From Burkholderiales bacterium (GTDB lineage Bacteria; Pseudomonadota; Gammaproteobacteria; Burkholderiales; Casimicrobiaceae): DNA of 64,000 bases. The notes beneath the pieces were generated by a model that searched no databases, was not told where the DNA came from, and was given only the letters and a program-made list of their open reading frames with translations. Where the stretch lies: positions 1 through 64,000 of the forward strand of contig JANXNI010000042.1 of NCBI GenBank assembly GCA_025354165.1, written 5' to 3'. Positions 1-9,102 of this stretch are shown one piece after another. A program made the position numbers and the translations under genes. Position 1 is the stretch's first letter. The number at the start of each line of letters is the position of its first letter.

Positions 1-183
1 TATATCTTTATCTCTCACGATTTGGCAGTCGTCAAGTACATGAGCGACGAGGTGATGGTGATGTCTGAGGGCAATGTGGTCGAGCAGGGCGACTCGGATG
101 CGATTTATGCCGCTCCGCAAGCCGCTTACACGAAAAAACTGCTGGATTCGATCCCGCGTGGACTGGTTTCGGCTGCTGTCTGA
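1..183 (+). CDS. C-terminal end of an oligopeptide/dipeptide-type ABC transporter ATPase (5' truncated by window)
   Basis: The window opens inside this gene; only about 60 C-terminal residues are present. The reading frame starts at base 1 and begins YIFISHDLAVVKYMSDEV, which is the switch (H-loop) histidine region of an ABC ATPase, followed by VMSEGNVVEQG and a tail with IYAAPQAAYTKKLLDSIP. This 'ISHDL..V.. M.G..VE.G....I...P.H.YT..LL..IP' layout is characteristic of the OppF/DppF/YejF group that powers peptide import through the inner membrane. Walker A and the signature motif lie outside the window. A peptide importer would fit the peptidase and TonB receptors downstream, but that functional link is inference. 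Confidence 0.85.
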   Translation, partial: YIFISHDLAVVKYMSDEVMVMSEGNVVEQGDSDAIYAAPQAAYTKKLLDSIPRGLVSAAV

Positions 184-239
184 CCGCCGATACTGCGCTC
201 GTAAGTAGCTGATTGCCACCTGACCGACTTCTCGCCCCT

Positions 240-257
240 TGTTGCAACGATGCAACG
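240..257. promoter_or_regulatory. 18-bp dyad motif, copy 1
   Basis: TGTTGCAACGATGCAACG has arms GTTGC and GCAAC separated by six bases. The same 18 bases with one change occur at 6026-6043, and in both places the motif ends exactly 9 nt before a copy of the 116-bp repeat and roughly 370-390 bp before a TonB-dependent receptor start. It may be an operator or a 5' extension of the repeat; which one is not known. Confidence 0.45.
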
Positions 258-266
258 CTGACATCG

Positions 267-382
267 CAGCTTTTTTACAGAACCATTGTTGGTAATAGGT
301 TGCGGGTCGATTTTGCTAATTGTCGACTTAAGCGGAAATCAGCACTCAGCCCCGATAGAAACGACGTTCTGTAAGAAAGCTG
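267..382 (+). repeat. 116-bp dispersed intergenic repeat, copy 1
   Basis: Begins CAGCTTTTTTACAGAAC and ends GTTCTGTAAGAAAGCTG, a 17-bp terminal inverted repeat with one mismatch, the best preserved pair in the window. The core GTCGAC is at element positions 56-61 and GCCCC at 83-87, the same positions as in the other five copies. It lies between the ABC ATPase end and the first TonB-dependent receptor. Confidence 0.85.
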
Positions 383-435
383 AATTGTCGTTTGTACAGG
401 CGTTTTGTTGCCGGGCTTCAGGAGTTGAGTAACAA

Positions 436-452
436 TTTCAAAGCGTTTGAAA
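436..452. promoter_or_regulatory. Short palindrome upstream of the first TonB-dependent receptor
   Basis: TTTCAAAGCGTTTGAAA is a perfect 7-bp dyad around GCG, followed by an AT-rich stretch (AATATAAGTTGTTAATAATC). The position, about 175 bp before the receptor start, would suit an operator. No regulator is identified. Confidence 0.3.
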
Positions 453-627
453 ATATAAGTTGTTAATAATCAATAGGTTGAGCGCCAAGCCATCGAGCGG
501 CGCGAAAGAGTTCCTAAGCGTAGAGATTGCGACCCCAACCCGGTGCAGGTAGGAAATAAGTCGTCTTGATGACAGAATCGAGGTGTCATCCTTTTTTTAT
601 CGCCCGCTTTGGGCCTCAGGGGTATTT

Positions 628-3375
628 ATGATTAAGAAGAAACAATTGGCTGTCGCAATTGCGGCAACTTTTGTAGCGACCGGCGTTGTTTACGCACAGA
701 CGCCACAGAAGGTCGAAAAAGTTGAAATTACGGGCTCGAACATTAAGCGGACAGACATCGAGACTGTCGCCCCGATCGATGTCATCACGCGTGAGCAGAT
801 CGAGCGCTCTGGTCAACCTACGATTGCTGAAGTGCTGCGTAATGTGCCAGCCAACACGGGTAACAGCTATTCGGAAAGCTTCTCAAACAGCTTTGCTCCG
901 GGCGCTTCCGGCATTTCGTTGCGCGGTCTTGGCCAAAAAGCAACCCTCGTCCTGATTAACGGTCGTCGTACCGCAGGTTACGGCTTCGCACAAAACCTTC
1001 AAGACACCTTCGTCGACCTGAACTCAATTCCGTCATCAGCGGTTGAGCGCATCGAAATTCTGAAAGATGGCGCATCAGCCATCTACGGTTCTGACGCACT
1101 GGCTGGCGTGGTCAACGTGATTCTGCGTAAAGACTATAAAGGTATTGAATTCTCGGCCGGTGGTGGCGTAGCCGCTGGTAACGGCGACTATCGCTTTAGC
1201 GCCACAGGCGGTTTTGGCGATCTGGGTCGTGACAAATACTCCGTACTGGGCGTGTTTGACTACTACAAGCGCGACATGGTGATGTTGAACGAGACCGACT
1301 TCGGTGCAAGCCGCGACGTGCGCGGCATCGGTGGTGGTCGTAACTATCAGTCGTTGACGGGTCTTGGCACGTGGCAGCAGTACACCAATGCAGGTGCTGC
1401 CCAGCAAAACTTCAGAGCGGTTGACAACTGCGCTGCTTCTGGTGGCACAGTCATGACTGGCCCACAAGCGGTTGCTGCTGGCTTGATCAACCTGTCGGGC
1501 AACCAGTCTGCTGCGACGCTCGCAACACTTAACGCCCGTGCTGCTGCTTCGAATACGTTCTGCACGTACGACGTTAACGGCGCGATTACAGCACTTCCTG
1601 GCACTGAGCGCTTCGGCTTCCTGGGTCGCGGTACAGTCGAAATTTCACCTACGCTGCAAGGCTACGGCGAAGTCGGTTTGTCCGAGGTCAAATCCAAGCA
1701 GATCTTCACCCAACCGTTCTTCAACACGACAGGGCTGAAGCCTACGGCTGCGGGTCTGCAGCCATTCGCCTACACGGTGAACTTTGCACCTGGTGTTGCT
1801 GGTAACCCATTCGGCACGCTCGCGCGTTACGCCGGTTCGCTTAGCGACATGGGCACCCGCGATTCGGAAATTAAGTCTGACTCGTATCGCCTGCTTGCTG
1901 GTTTGAAATACACCATCGGTCCATTCGACGGTGACAGCGCTGTGGGCTGGTCGCGCAACGAAGTGAACAACTTCAACTCTAACCGTCTGACCCTTGCTGG
2001 CGTGAGCTCTGCGTTCGGCATCACCACGGCCGCCCAGCCACCGGTTCCGACTGCCACGTCGTCGACGTACAACCTTAACAACTCGTCGCTCAACAGCGCC
2101 GCAGTTCGTGATTCGATTCGCGCGAACTTCAATCGCAAATCGACGTCTGAGTTGAAGTTCATCGACACGCGTGCTTCGACGGAATTCGGGCAACTTCCAG
2201 GTGGTCCTATCGGGCTCGCCGTTGGTGCAGAGTACCGCTCGGAGAGCCTTGTTGATTCGCCTGCGTTGATTGCTCAGCAAGGTCTGATCCTGGGTCAGGG
2301 CATTACGGCTACGAACGGTAGTCGCAACAGTTTCGCGATCTTCGCGGAAGCTGGGCTACCGATCCTCAAGACTCTTGAAGCCCAACTCGCCGTGCGTTCT
2401 GACCACTACAGCGACTACGGCAGCTCCACTGTGCCGAAAATCGGCCTGAAATGGAAACCAATCCCACAATTCGTTTTGCGTGCCAACTGGGGCGAAGGTT
2501 TCCGTGCTCCAACGCTGCCGGAGATTTCTCCTTCTGTCGCAACGTTCTTCACGCAGGTTAACGATCCGGTCACGAATGCAAACGGTGTGAACATTTCCGG
2601 TATTTACGCCGGTAATCCAAACCTCAAGGCTGAAACGACAAAGAGCACCACGATCGGTGCAGTGTTTGAACCTTCGCGTGACCTCAACATGAGCGTGAAC
2701 TGGTACAACATTGAGTGGAAAGACCAGATCGGCTCTTATGGCTTCCAGCAGCTTGTCAATGGCAACGGCATCATTGACGGCGTTCAGCGCGGCACAGTGG
2801 TTCGTGATGCGACAACCAACGCCATCGTTACGGTTTCTACGAACTTCACCAACCTGAGCAAAGTCACGACCAGTGGCCTTGATTTTGATGCGGTGTATCG
2901 CATGAATACGCTCTATGGTCGCCTCGCGTTTGACATGGGCGGTTCGTACATCGAACGGTACACGGTTGACGGTGGTGACTACGCGGGTAACAACGGCTAC
3001 GGCGCGTCGTTCCCACGTATCCGTGGTTTTGCTCGCGTGAACTGGGATCGCGGTCCTTGGTCTGGTGCGGCTACGGTTAACTATATCCATAGCTACTACC
3101 AGCAACTGGTGGCAGGATCTTATTACTCAACCGCGAACGACCCGCGTTATCAAACGGGCGTGCTCGGTGAAAAGATTGGCTCACGCACGACGCTTGATGT
3201 CTATGGCGGTTATGAATTCAACAACAAGTTGAAGATCAACGCTACGGTTATCAACGTCATGAATAGTCAGCCTCCGTACGATCCGGGCGCATCGTCAACT
3301 TACCTGTACGATTTCACGCAGTACGACGTTCGTGGACGTGCTTACCGCTTGAATTTGACCTACAAGTTCCGTTAA
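628..3375 (+). CDS. TonB-dependent outer-membrane receptor
   Basis: Encodes about 915 residues with the layout of a TonB-dependent receptor: signal peptide (MIKKKQLAVAIAATFVATG, cleavage near YAQ), a TonB-box-like stretch VEKVEITGSNIKR, a plug domain (roughly residues 40-160, with LRGLGQKATLVLINGRR and VERIEILKDGASAIYGSDA) and a long 22-strand barrel ending in an aromatic-rich strand YRLNLTYKFR. ATG 628 is preferred over the in-frame 583 start because CAGGGG precedes it and the signal peptide begins there. Such receptors take up siderophores, cobalamin, peptides or glycans at the expense of the proton motive force relayed by TonB. The substrate is unknown. An S9 peptidase lies downstream on the other strand and a second receptor follows, which hints at peptide-related substrates. 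Confidence 0.95.
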   Translation: MIKKKQLAVAIAATFVATGVVYAQTPQKVEKVEITGSNIKRTDIETVAPIDVITREQIERSGQPTIAEVLRNVPANTGNSYSESFSNSFAPGASGISLRGLGQKATLVLINGRRTAGYGFAQNLQDTFVDLNSIPSSAVERIEILKDGASAIYGSDALAGVVNVILRKDYKGIEFSAGGGVAAGNGDYRFSATGGFGDLGRDKYSVLGVFDYYKRDMVMLNETDFGASRDVRGIGGGRNYQSLTGLGTWQQYTNAGAAQQNFRAVDNCAASGGTVMTGPQAVAAGLINLSGNQSAATLATLNARAAASNTFCTYDVNGAITALPGTERFGFLGRGTVEISPTLQGYGEVGLSEVKSKQIFTQPFFNTTGLKPTAAGLQPFAYTVNFAPGVAGNPFGTLARYAGSLSDMGTRDSEIKSDSYRLLAGLKYTIGPFDGDSAVGWSRNEVNNFNSNRLTLAGVSSAFGITTAAQPPVPTATSSTYNLNNSSLNSAAVRDSIRANFNRKSTSELKFIDTRASTEFGQLPGGPIGLAVGAEYRSESLVDSPALIAQQGLILGQGITATNGSRNSFAIFAEAGLPILKTLEAQLAVRSDHYSDYGSSTVPKIGLKWKPIPQFVLRANWGEGFRAPTLPEISPSVATFFTQVNDPVTNANGVNISGIYAGNPNLKAETTKSTTIGAVFEPSRDLNMSVNWYNIEWKDQIGSYGFQQLVNGNGIIDGVQRGTVVRDATTNAIVTVSTNFTNLSKVTTSGLDFDAVYRMNTLYGRLAFDMGGSYIERYTVDGGDYAGNNGYGASFPRIRGFARVNWDRGPWSGAATVNYIHSYYQQLVAGSYYSTANDPRYQTGVLGEKIGSRTTLDVYGGYEFNNKLKINATVINVMNSQPPYDPGASSTYLYDFTQYDVRGRAYRLNLTYKFR

Positions 3376-3419
3376 TCGAGATGCTCTACGCTGCGGGTAA
3401 CCGCAGCGAAAGCAAAAAA

Positions 3420-3443
3420 GAGGGCTTCGGCCCTCTTTTTTTT
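3420..3443 (+). terminator. Rho-independent terminator after the first receptor
   Basis: GAGGGC-TTCG-GCCCTC stem-loop with a UUCG tetraloop followed by eight T residues, 45 bp after the receptor stop codon. Confidence 0.9.
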
Positions 3444-3796
3444 ATTGCGACCTGTAGCGATTGGTTTTGATAAGGCTATGCAGCGGTGCACTCATGGGCG
3501 CAAATACGTTTCAGCGTGCACAATAAAAGTCACCTTGACATTTCCCATTCTGGGTCGCGCGGCTTACGTCGCTGCCACAACCTGGCGCGCTTAGAAGAGC
3601 TCTACGGGCCGGATCTCCGGTCGAACGCGTTCCCTCGTGCGTTTGATGTTCGATAAAGCATCAAGACGCCTCGTGCGCAGCCTAATCTGATAGATGCTCC
3701 TCATCTAGGACAGGCGTTTGTCGCCGCATCGCTGCGGCCGCAAAGCGTGAAGTGGAATAGGGGGCCTCCCTCACGCAGCTTCGTGGATACGCCACA

Positions 3797-3823
3797 ATAA
3801 AAAACGGCCCCCAAGGGCCGTTT
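3797..3823 (-). terminator. Rho-independent terminator of the S9 peptidase gene
   Basis: Read on the minus strand, AAACGGCCC-TTGG-GGGCCGTTT is followed by a short T-run (TTTTTT then ATTG). It lies 30 bp past the peptidase stop codon. Confidence 0.8.
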
Positions 3824-3853
3824 GTCGTTGCCGAACTTCTGCTCAATCGGCGA

Positions 3854-5851
3854 CTATTTTCCGATTTGCTCATCGAGAAACTTGAGCACTTGCTTATACA
3901 GATCTACGTTGTTCTCCAGCCTGCCGTAACCGTGGCCCTCTTTGGCTTTGACCACGAATGCTTTTGCTGGATTGCCGGCCTCCTTCAGCGCTTTGTCCAT
4001 CCGGTAGATTTGGTCAATCGGCACGCGAATGTCGTCTTCGCCAGCGTAGAGGAACACGGCCCCTTTGATTTTGCTGGCATTGTTAACGGGAGAAATATCG
4101 CGGATGAACTGTGAGTCCAGGTCTTTAGTGCCTAAAACCGCTTTCCAGAACTCAACTCCAGAGTCGTTGCCGTAGGTATCGCCTTCAGGTGTCGTGAGCT
4201 GGTATTTGTAGTCAGTGACGGCCAAACCGGCAATCGCGCACTTGAACAAATCTGGTGTTTTCACCATTGCTTGCAATGCGGCATAACCGCCGTAGCTCGC
4301 GCCAGAGATGCAGACGCGTTTGGGATCGGTGTAGCCCTGCTCAACGGCCCATTTCAGCGCATCTTCATGGTCTTCTGACATCTTGCCGCCTACAGTGCCG
4401 AATCCTGCTGAGTAAACCTTGTTGCCCATGCCCGGCGTAATTCGGAAATTGGGCACGACGACAGCGTATCCACGCGATGCGAAAAGTTGACCTTCGCGTA
4501 CGCCAAATCCACCGCGGAATGTGTCGGCGCGGGCAAAAGGGCCACCGTGAATATGCACAATAGTGGGCAACTTGGTGCCAGGTTTGTAATCTTTTGGCAG
4601 AAACACGTAGCCCGGAATTTCGAGACCATCGCGTGTTTTATAGGTAAATGGCCGCTGTTCAACGAGTTTGCCGTCGAGCCACGGACGCGATGCGCCAATT
4701 TCTTCCAGGGTGCGTTTCTCTTCTTCCAGCAAATACCAGCGCGGTGGTTTCAAGTCCGAGAACGACGTGACCAACAAGCGCTTGCCGTTGCCAACGCGCA
4801 CAAATGAATTGATCGTGCCCGGCAGCGATGCGTCGATCAGTTTTTGCGTTTTGGCTCGTCCTTCGTCAACCCAAGTGACTTCCGGCTTGTCCGCTTCAAC
4901 ACGGTAGCCCAGAATCTGGTTGGTCTCAGGATGAATAATCGCGCCTGGAACGGTCTGTCCTTCTGAGTTTGCACCCATGTCGTAGCGCGGATGGCTGGCT
5001 ACCATTTCCCCGAGTTTTTTCGTATTCGGGTCGTAGCGATAGACCGCCATCGTGTCGCGATCTTTGTTAGTTGCCACCTGCATCATCTGATCGTCAGATT
5101 CAAACGCGAGCGGCACAATCACTGAGCCTTTGTCACGCGAGTAACGCGCAATTTCTTCCCAGGGAGCGCTCTCGCCTTTGCGGTAGTACACGACGCGCGT
5201 CAGCTCGTTTTTGACACCTGCGACTACCACACGAGGCACCTGTTTGCTATCGAGAGTCCATTCTTCGGTGAGATCGGCCGGACGACCTGACGTCAACAGT
5301 CGGGTGCGACCGTTGTTTAGATTGACGCGATACAAATCAACGGAATCGGCACTGGTCAGGTTACCCGATGCGATGATCTCATCGGTATTTCCGGGAATGG
5401 TGCTTTCCATGGTCAGACCGCGATAGATACGGTTGCCCGTTCCGCGTGTTTCACGGACGGTTGCCGCGAGTCGGCGAGAGCCAGAGCCATCGCGCCCCAC
5501 GACAAATAAACCACCGCCGTCAAACTGGCCTGGACCGGTCGGTGAGTTGGCTTGTCCCAGCGAGAACACCAGACGATCGTCGCCGACCCAGCGAACGCTG
5601 ACCACGTCGAAATCTTCAAACGAAGTGAGCAGAGTGCCTTTGCGGGTGTCGAGATCGAGCACCATCAGATTCATGCGGCCTTTGAGCGGCGCGGTCGCTG
5701 CGAGATATTTTCCGGAGCGCGATAAGGTGGGACCAGCCAACGAGGGGTTCTTGAAATACTCTTCAAGCGATACCGGTTCGGCAGCGACGGCGACCGACGC
5801 GGCCCCGACAAGGTTCAAGGCCAGCGCGAATGCCAGCACAAATTTCAACAT
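3854..5851 (-). CDS. Secreted S9-family (prolyl oligopeptidase-like) peptidase
   Basis: 665 residues. An N-terminal signal peptide (MLKFVLAFALALNLVGAASVAVAA) is followed by a beta-propeller-like region (about 30-390, with repeated YLAATAPLKGRMNLMVLDL-type blades) and a C-terminal alpha/beta hydrolase domain. The nucleophile motif GASYGGYA is near residue 520, the Asp is in GEDDIRVP near 604 and the His in EGHGYG near 640, giving a complete Ser-Asp-His triad. The family removes dipeptides or cleaves short peptides in the periplasm. It sits between two TonB-dependent receptors on the opposite strand and has its own terminator, so it forms a single-gene transcript. A role in processing imported peptides is inferred from the context. 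The exact subfamily (S9A-D) is uncertain; the domain order best fits acylaminoacyl-/dipeptidyl-peptidase-like S9C. Confidence 0.93.
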   Translation of the reverse strand: MLKFVLAFALALNLVGAASVAVAAEPVSLEEYFKNPSLAGPTLSRSGKYLAATAPLKGRMNLMVLDLDTRKGTLLTSFEDFDVVSVRWVGDDRLVFSLGQANSPTGPGQFDGGGLFVVGRDGSGSRRLAATVRETRGTGNRIYRGLTMESTIPGNTDEIIASGNLTSADSVDLYRVNLNNGRTRLLTSGRPADLTEEWTLDSKQVPRVVVAGVKNELTRVVYYRKGESAPWEEIARYSRDKGSVIVPLAFESDDQMMQVATNKDRDTMAVYRYDPNTKKLGEMVASHPRYDMGANSEGQTVPGAIIHPETNQILGYRVEADKPEVTWVDEGRAKTQKLIDASLPGTINSFVRVGNGKRLLVTSFSDLKPPRWYLLEEEKRTLEEIGASRPWLDGKLVEQRPFTYKTRDGLEIPGYVFLPKDYKPGTKLPTIVHIHGGPFARADTFRGGFGVREGQLFASRGYAVVVPNFRITPGMGNKVYSAGFGTVGGKMSEDHEDALKWAVEQGYTDPKRVCISGASYGGYAALQAMVKTPDLFKCAIAGLAVTDYKYQLTTPEGDTYGNDSGVEFWKAVLGTKDLDSQFIRDISPVNNASKIKGAVFLYAGEDDIRVPIDQIYRMDKALKEAGNPAKAFVVKAKEGHGYGRLENNVDLYKQVLKFLDEQIGK

Positions 5852-6025
5852 ATTGACTCCAAAAAGGGCATGTTCGTTACAGTAGCGAGTAGGATAGGGG
5901 ATCAGTGGCGAAACCGATTCGTCATTCGTCTCAACCCCTCGTCGTTTGTCTTAATTCTGGAGATAAACGACGTCAGGACGTGCGCATTGTCGCCGCCAAA
6001 GCACTGGTTGTCGTACCTCTGACGC

Positions 6026-6043
6026 TGTTGCAACGACGCAACG
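6026..6043. promoter_or_regulatory. 18-bp dyad motif, copy 2
   Basis: TGTTGCAACGACGCAACG differs from copy 1 (240-257) at one base and has the same 9-nt gap to the adjoining 116-bp repeat. It lies about 360 bp upstream of the second receptor start. Confidence 0.45.
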
Positions 6044-6052
6044 ACGTAAAAT

Positions 6053-6168
6053 CAACTTTCTCGCGAAACGCCTATCCAATATAGGAAAAAGTCGACTTTT
6101 TAAGAAAGTCGACTTTGTGCTAAAAATATGCGTAGCCCATAAATAACCGTCATCTAAGCGAAAAGCTG
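6053..6168 (+). repeat. 116-bp dispersed intergenic repeat, copy 2
   Basis: Runs from CAACTTTCTCGCG to GCGAAAAGCTG. AGTCGAC is at element positions 55-61 and GCCC at 83-86, matching the other copies without gaps. Unusually, AAGTCGACTTT also occurs a second time about 18 bp earlier inside this copy. Confidence 0.85.
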
Positions 6169-6402
6169 ATGGACAAGATTCCGGCAAAAAAATGCCTTGT
6201 TTCAATCCGAATCCGCTGCGCGAAATAGCAAGAGGTTCAAGAAAGTTACGACGAATCAAGAGCTTGCACATTTAGTTTTATTTTGTAACCACAATTTCGT
6301 ACCCCGATTACTTGCTTCCCGTAAATGTCAGCAAGCTGACAGCGAGCAATGCCTAATGCACAATCCACGTGTCATTTATTTGTCATCTTTCGGGGAACTA
6401 TT

Positions 6403-9102
6403 ATGAATACAAAACGAAAGCACATTGCTCTCGCGGTGATCAACGCGGTCGCAGTTATGGCGGTCACCAACGCCGCCTTCGCTCAGGATGCGCAACGAGT
6501 TGAACGCGTCGAGATTACGGGCTCTGCCATCAAACGTATCGACGCAGAATCCGCTGTACCCGTGACCGTTCTCAAAATGGAGGACCTTCGCAAGGAAGGC
6601 GTCACCACCATTGAGCAGGTCATGTCATTGCTTAGCTCGGTGCAAATGCAGCAGAGCACGGCTCAGATTGTCGGCTCCGGTTCGGCTGGTTCGTCATTTG
6701 CCAACCTCCGCGGTATTGGCGCAAACAAGACGCTTGTGCTGTTGAACGGACGACGCATCGCTAACAACGCGATTGACGGTGCCTCGCCTGACTTGAACCT
6801 CATACCTTTCGCGGCGCTTGCCCGTGTTGAAGTACTGCGCGACGGTGCGTCGGCGCTTTACGGCACTGATGCAATCGGCGGCGTGATCAACTTCATCACA
6901 CGTAATGACTACACGGGTGGCTCAGTCACAGTGGGGTACGATTCGCCACAGCATCCGGGCGGTAAGACAACGAGTGCGAACCTTGCTTTTGGCGTGGGTG
7001 ACTTAGCCACACAAGGCTTTAACGTGTTCGGCGTCGTTGACTATCAACGACAAGAACGAATCGGTGGAACAGACCGTCCGTTTAACACACGCTATGCGGG
7101 TGGTTTGTCGCCAACCCCATTCCCAGCCAACTATTATCAAGACGGCGATAGCGGAAATCCGGCAGCTCCAACCTGCAAATCGTCGCCGAATTTGATTTCC
7201 GACGGGGGAACAGGCTGTTTTCTGTCCACGTCAAGCTTCGTTGACTACACGCCGCAAACAGAGCGCTACTCTACCTTCCTGAAGGGAACGCTCGCGTTGG
7301 GAAGTAACGCCCGCTTGGGACTTGAATACTTCGGCAGTCAAAATCGTGTTGACTCGCAAATTGCGCCAGTGCCATACGGTGGCCTGTACATGAACCGAGT
7401 CATGCCCAATGGTCAGTTGAACCCCTACTATCCCGGGAACCCAGGCAGTTCAATTGCCACCCCAAATATCCCGCTTGATCCAAATTACACTGAAGACGGT
7501 GCATTGGCAAAAGGCCGTTTGCCAGGGTTCATCCACGTGAAATGGCGTGACTACCCCAACGGTCCTAGGGAAGATAGTCCCACAAACACTCAGCAACGTA
7601 TCGTGGCATCTCTCGAAGGCACTGCCGCAGGATGGGACTACCAATCGGCATTCACGTACAACGAAAATAAAATCCAGGATAACCTTGAGGGATACAGCAA
7701 CGGTGCAATGATTACTGCGGGCGTTCTTAACGGTGTTATCAATCCCTTTGGCCCTCTGTCAGCGGCCGGAACAGCGCTTATAAATCAAGCTGCGTTGAAC
7801 GGTAATCTCCAGAATGCCAAGGGCCAAGTCACGGGCTTTGATGCGCGTGCAAGTCGTGAATTAGGCGACTGGCTGGGCGCGGGGCGTTCGGCGGCAGTCG
7901 CTGTCGGCGCGGAGTACCGTCGTGAAAAATTCTCTCAGGCAGCCAACATTGATTACGCAACAAAGGTGATCTCTAGTACGGGTTTCGATCCAGCCACGTT
8001 GAATGTTGGATCGCGCAACGTCTATGCGGGATACGCCGAATTGAACGTGCCAATCATCAAGATGTTAGACGTCACCGCTGCGGTTCGATACGACAACTAC
8101 AGCGACGTAGGCAGCACCACGAATCCAAAGGTGAGCTTCCGCCTGCAACCGACTCAGCAAATTCTGGTTCGTGGTTCGTATTCGACCGGTTTCCGGGCAC
8201 CTTCACTGTACGAGATTAATTCTGCGCAATCGTATACCAACACTTCACAGTTCGACGACCCAGTCAACTGCCCTGGCGGCAATCCTATCGCGGGTAAGCC
8301 CCGTGCGGCCAATTGCCAACAGCAATTCCAGTCTTTGACCGGTGGCAACCTTAATCTGAAACCAGAAAAGTCCAAGAGCACGACATTGGGTATCGTGTTT
8401 GAACCAATCAAAGAAGCCAACATTGGTATTGATTTCTGGTGGATTAAGGTCACTGATCAGATCGGTTCACTGGCTGACACGACGGTGTTTGGATCGCCAG
8501 CGCAGTTTGCGTCGTTATTCCATCGCAACTCGCGCGGTAACCTTTCGACGGATGGTTCAGAGTGTCCTGATCCGGCCTCTTGCGGATATGTCGATCTGCG
8601 CACGCAGAACCTCGGCGGCCTGAACAGCAGCGGCATCGATTTAAGCGGAAGCTATCGCATGCAACTTGGCAGTTTCGGCTCGACACAGCTTCGCGTGCAG
8701 TCGTCCTACATTTCGAAATATGAGTATCAGGACTACGCCGGTGGGCCGTGGAACCAGAACGTAGGCATCTATTCTGGTACAGGTCCTATTTTGCGTTGGC
8801 AGCACAATGTAAATTTGACCTGGAACAAGGGGGCATATGACCTTGGCGTTGCCGCGCACTACAAGTCAGGTTACGTGGATCAGGATCCTACCTATAGTGT
8901 CTCGTCCTACACGACGTTTGATATTTACGGGGGCTGGAAGCCAATGAAAAATTTGTCGTTGACGGCAGGGATTCGCAATTTGCTTGATCGCGATCCACCA
9001 CTGTCCTATCAGACGGCAAAGTTCCAGGCTGGTTACGATCCGCGCTATTCCGATCCAACTGGTAGAACGTATTACCTGCGCGGAACTTACAACTTCCGTT
9101 GA
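6403..9102 (+). CDS. TonB-dependent outer-membrane receptor (second)
   Basis: About 899 residues: signal peptide (MNTKRKHIALAVINAV..., cleavage near AFAQ), TonB-box-like VERVEITGSAIKR, plug domain with LRGIGANKTLVLLNGRR and VEVLRDGASALYGTDA, then a beta-barrel ending in YYLRGTYNFR. ATG 6403 is chosen because CGGGGAA precedes it and the signal peptide starts there; an in-frame ATG at 6349 would add 18 unlikely residues. It is paralogous to the receptor at 628-3375 (same plug signatures and box) but not a recent duplicate, as the barrels differ widely. The extra Cys pairs in extracellular-looking regions (PTCKSSPN...GTGCF, NCPGG...ANCQQ, SECPDPASCGY) could form loop disulfides. The substrate is unknown. 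Confidence 0.95.
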   Translation: MNTKRKHIALAVINAVAVMAVTNAAFAQDAQRVERVEITGSAIKRIDAESAVPVTVLKMEDLRKEGVTTIEQVMSLLSSVQMQQSTAQIVGSGSAGSSFANLRGIGANKTLVLLNGRRIANNAIDGASPDLNLIPFAALARVEVLRDGASALYGTDAIGGVINFITRNDYTGGSVTVGYDSPQHPGGKTTSANLAFGVGDLATQGFNVFGVVDYQRQERIGGTDRPFNTRYAGGLSPTPFPANYYQDGDSGNPAAPTCKSSPNLISDGGTGCFLSTSSFVDYTPQTERYSTFLKGTLALGSNARLGLEYFGSQNRVDSQIAPVPYGGLYMNRVMPNGQLNPYYPGNPGSSIATPNIPLDPNYTEDGALAKGRLPGFIHVKWRDYPNGPREDSPTNTQQRIVASLEGTAAGWDYQSAFTYNENKIQDNLEGYSNGAMITAGVLNGVINPFGPLSAAGTALINQAALNGNLQNAKGQVTGFDARASRELGDWLGAGRSAAVAVGAEYRREKFSQAANIDYATKVISSTGFDPATLNVGSRNVYAGYAELNVPIIKMLDVTAAVRYDNYSDVGSTTNPKVSFRLQPTQQILVRGSYSTGFRAPSLYEINSAQSYTNTSQFDDPVNCPGGNPIAGKPRAANCQQQFQSLTGGNLNLKPEKSKSTTLGIVFEPIKEANIGIDFWWIKVTDQIGSLADTTVFGSPAQFASLFHRNSRGNLSTDGSECPDPASCGYVDLRTQNLGGLNSSGIDLSGSYRMQLGSFGSTQLRVQSSYISKYEYQDYAGGPWNQNVGIYSGTGPILRWQHNVNLTWNKGAYDLGVAAHYKSGYVDQDPTYSVSSYTTFDIYGGWKPMKNLSLTAGIRNLLDRDPPLSYQTAKFQAGYDPRYSDPTGRTYYLRGTYNFR

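Larger units (their letters stand above)
184..627. other. Intergenic region upstream of the first TonB-dependent receptor
   Basis: No gene is supported here. It contains an 18-bp dyad (240-257), one copy of the 116-bp dispersed repeat (267-382) and a short palindrome (436-452). The receptor promoter probably lies between about 400 and 600, but no clear -35/-10 pair could be assigned. Confidence 0.6.
3376..3853. other. Intergenic region between convergent receptor and peptidase genes
   Basis: It contains a hairpin GCTGCGGGTAACCGCAGC (3390-3407), the receptor terminator (3420-3443) and the peptidase terminator near 3802-3823. No supported gene was found in the 350 bp between them. Confidence 0.6.
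5852..6402. other. Intergenic region between divergent peptidase and second receptor
   Basis: No gene is supported. It holds the second 18-bp dyad (6026-6043), a 116-bp repeat copy (6053-6168) and presumably promoters in both directions. Confidence 0.6.

Noticed and set aside
1645-3105. Long minus-strand frames (211 and 249 codons) inside the first receptor gene
   Set aside because: Antisense shadows of a strongly supported receptor; no ribosome binding sites and no conserved sequence.
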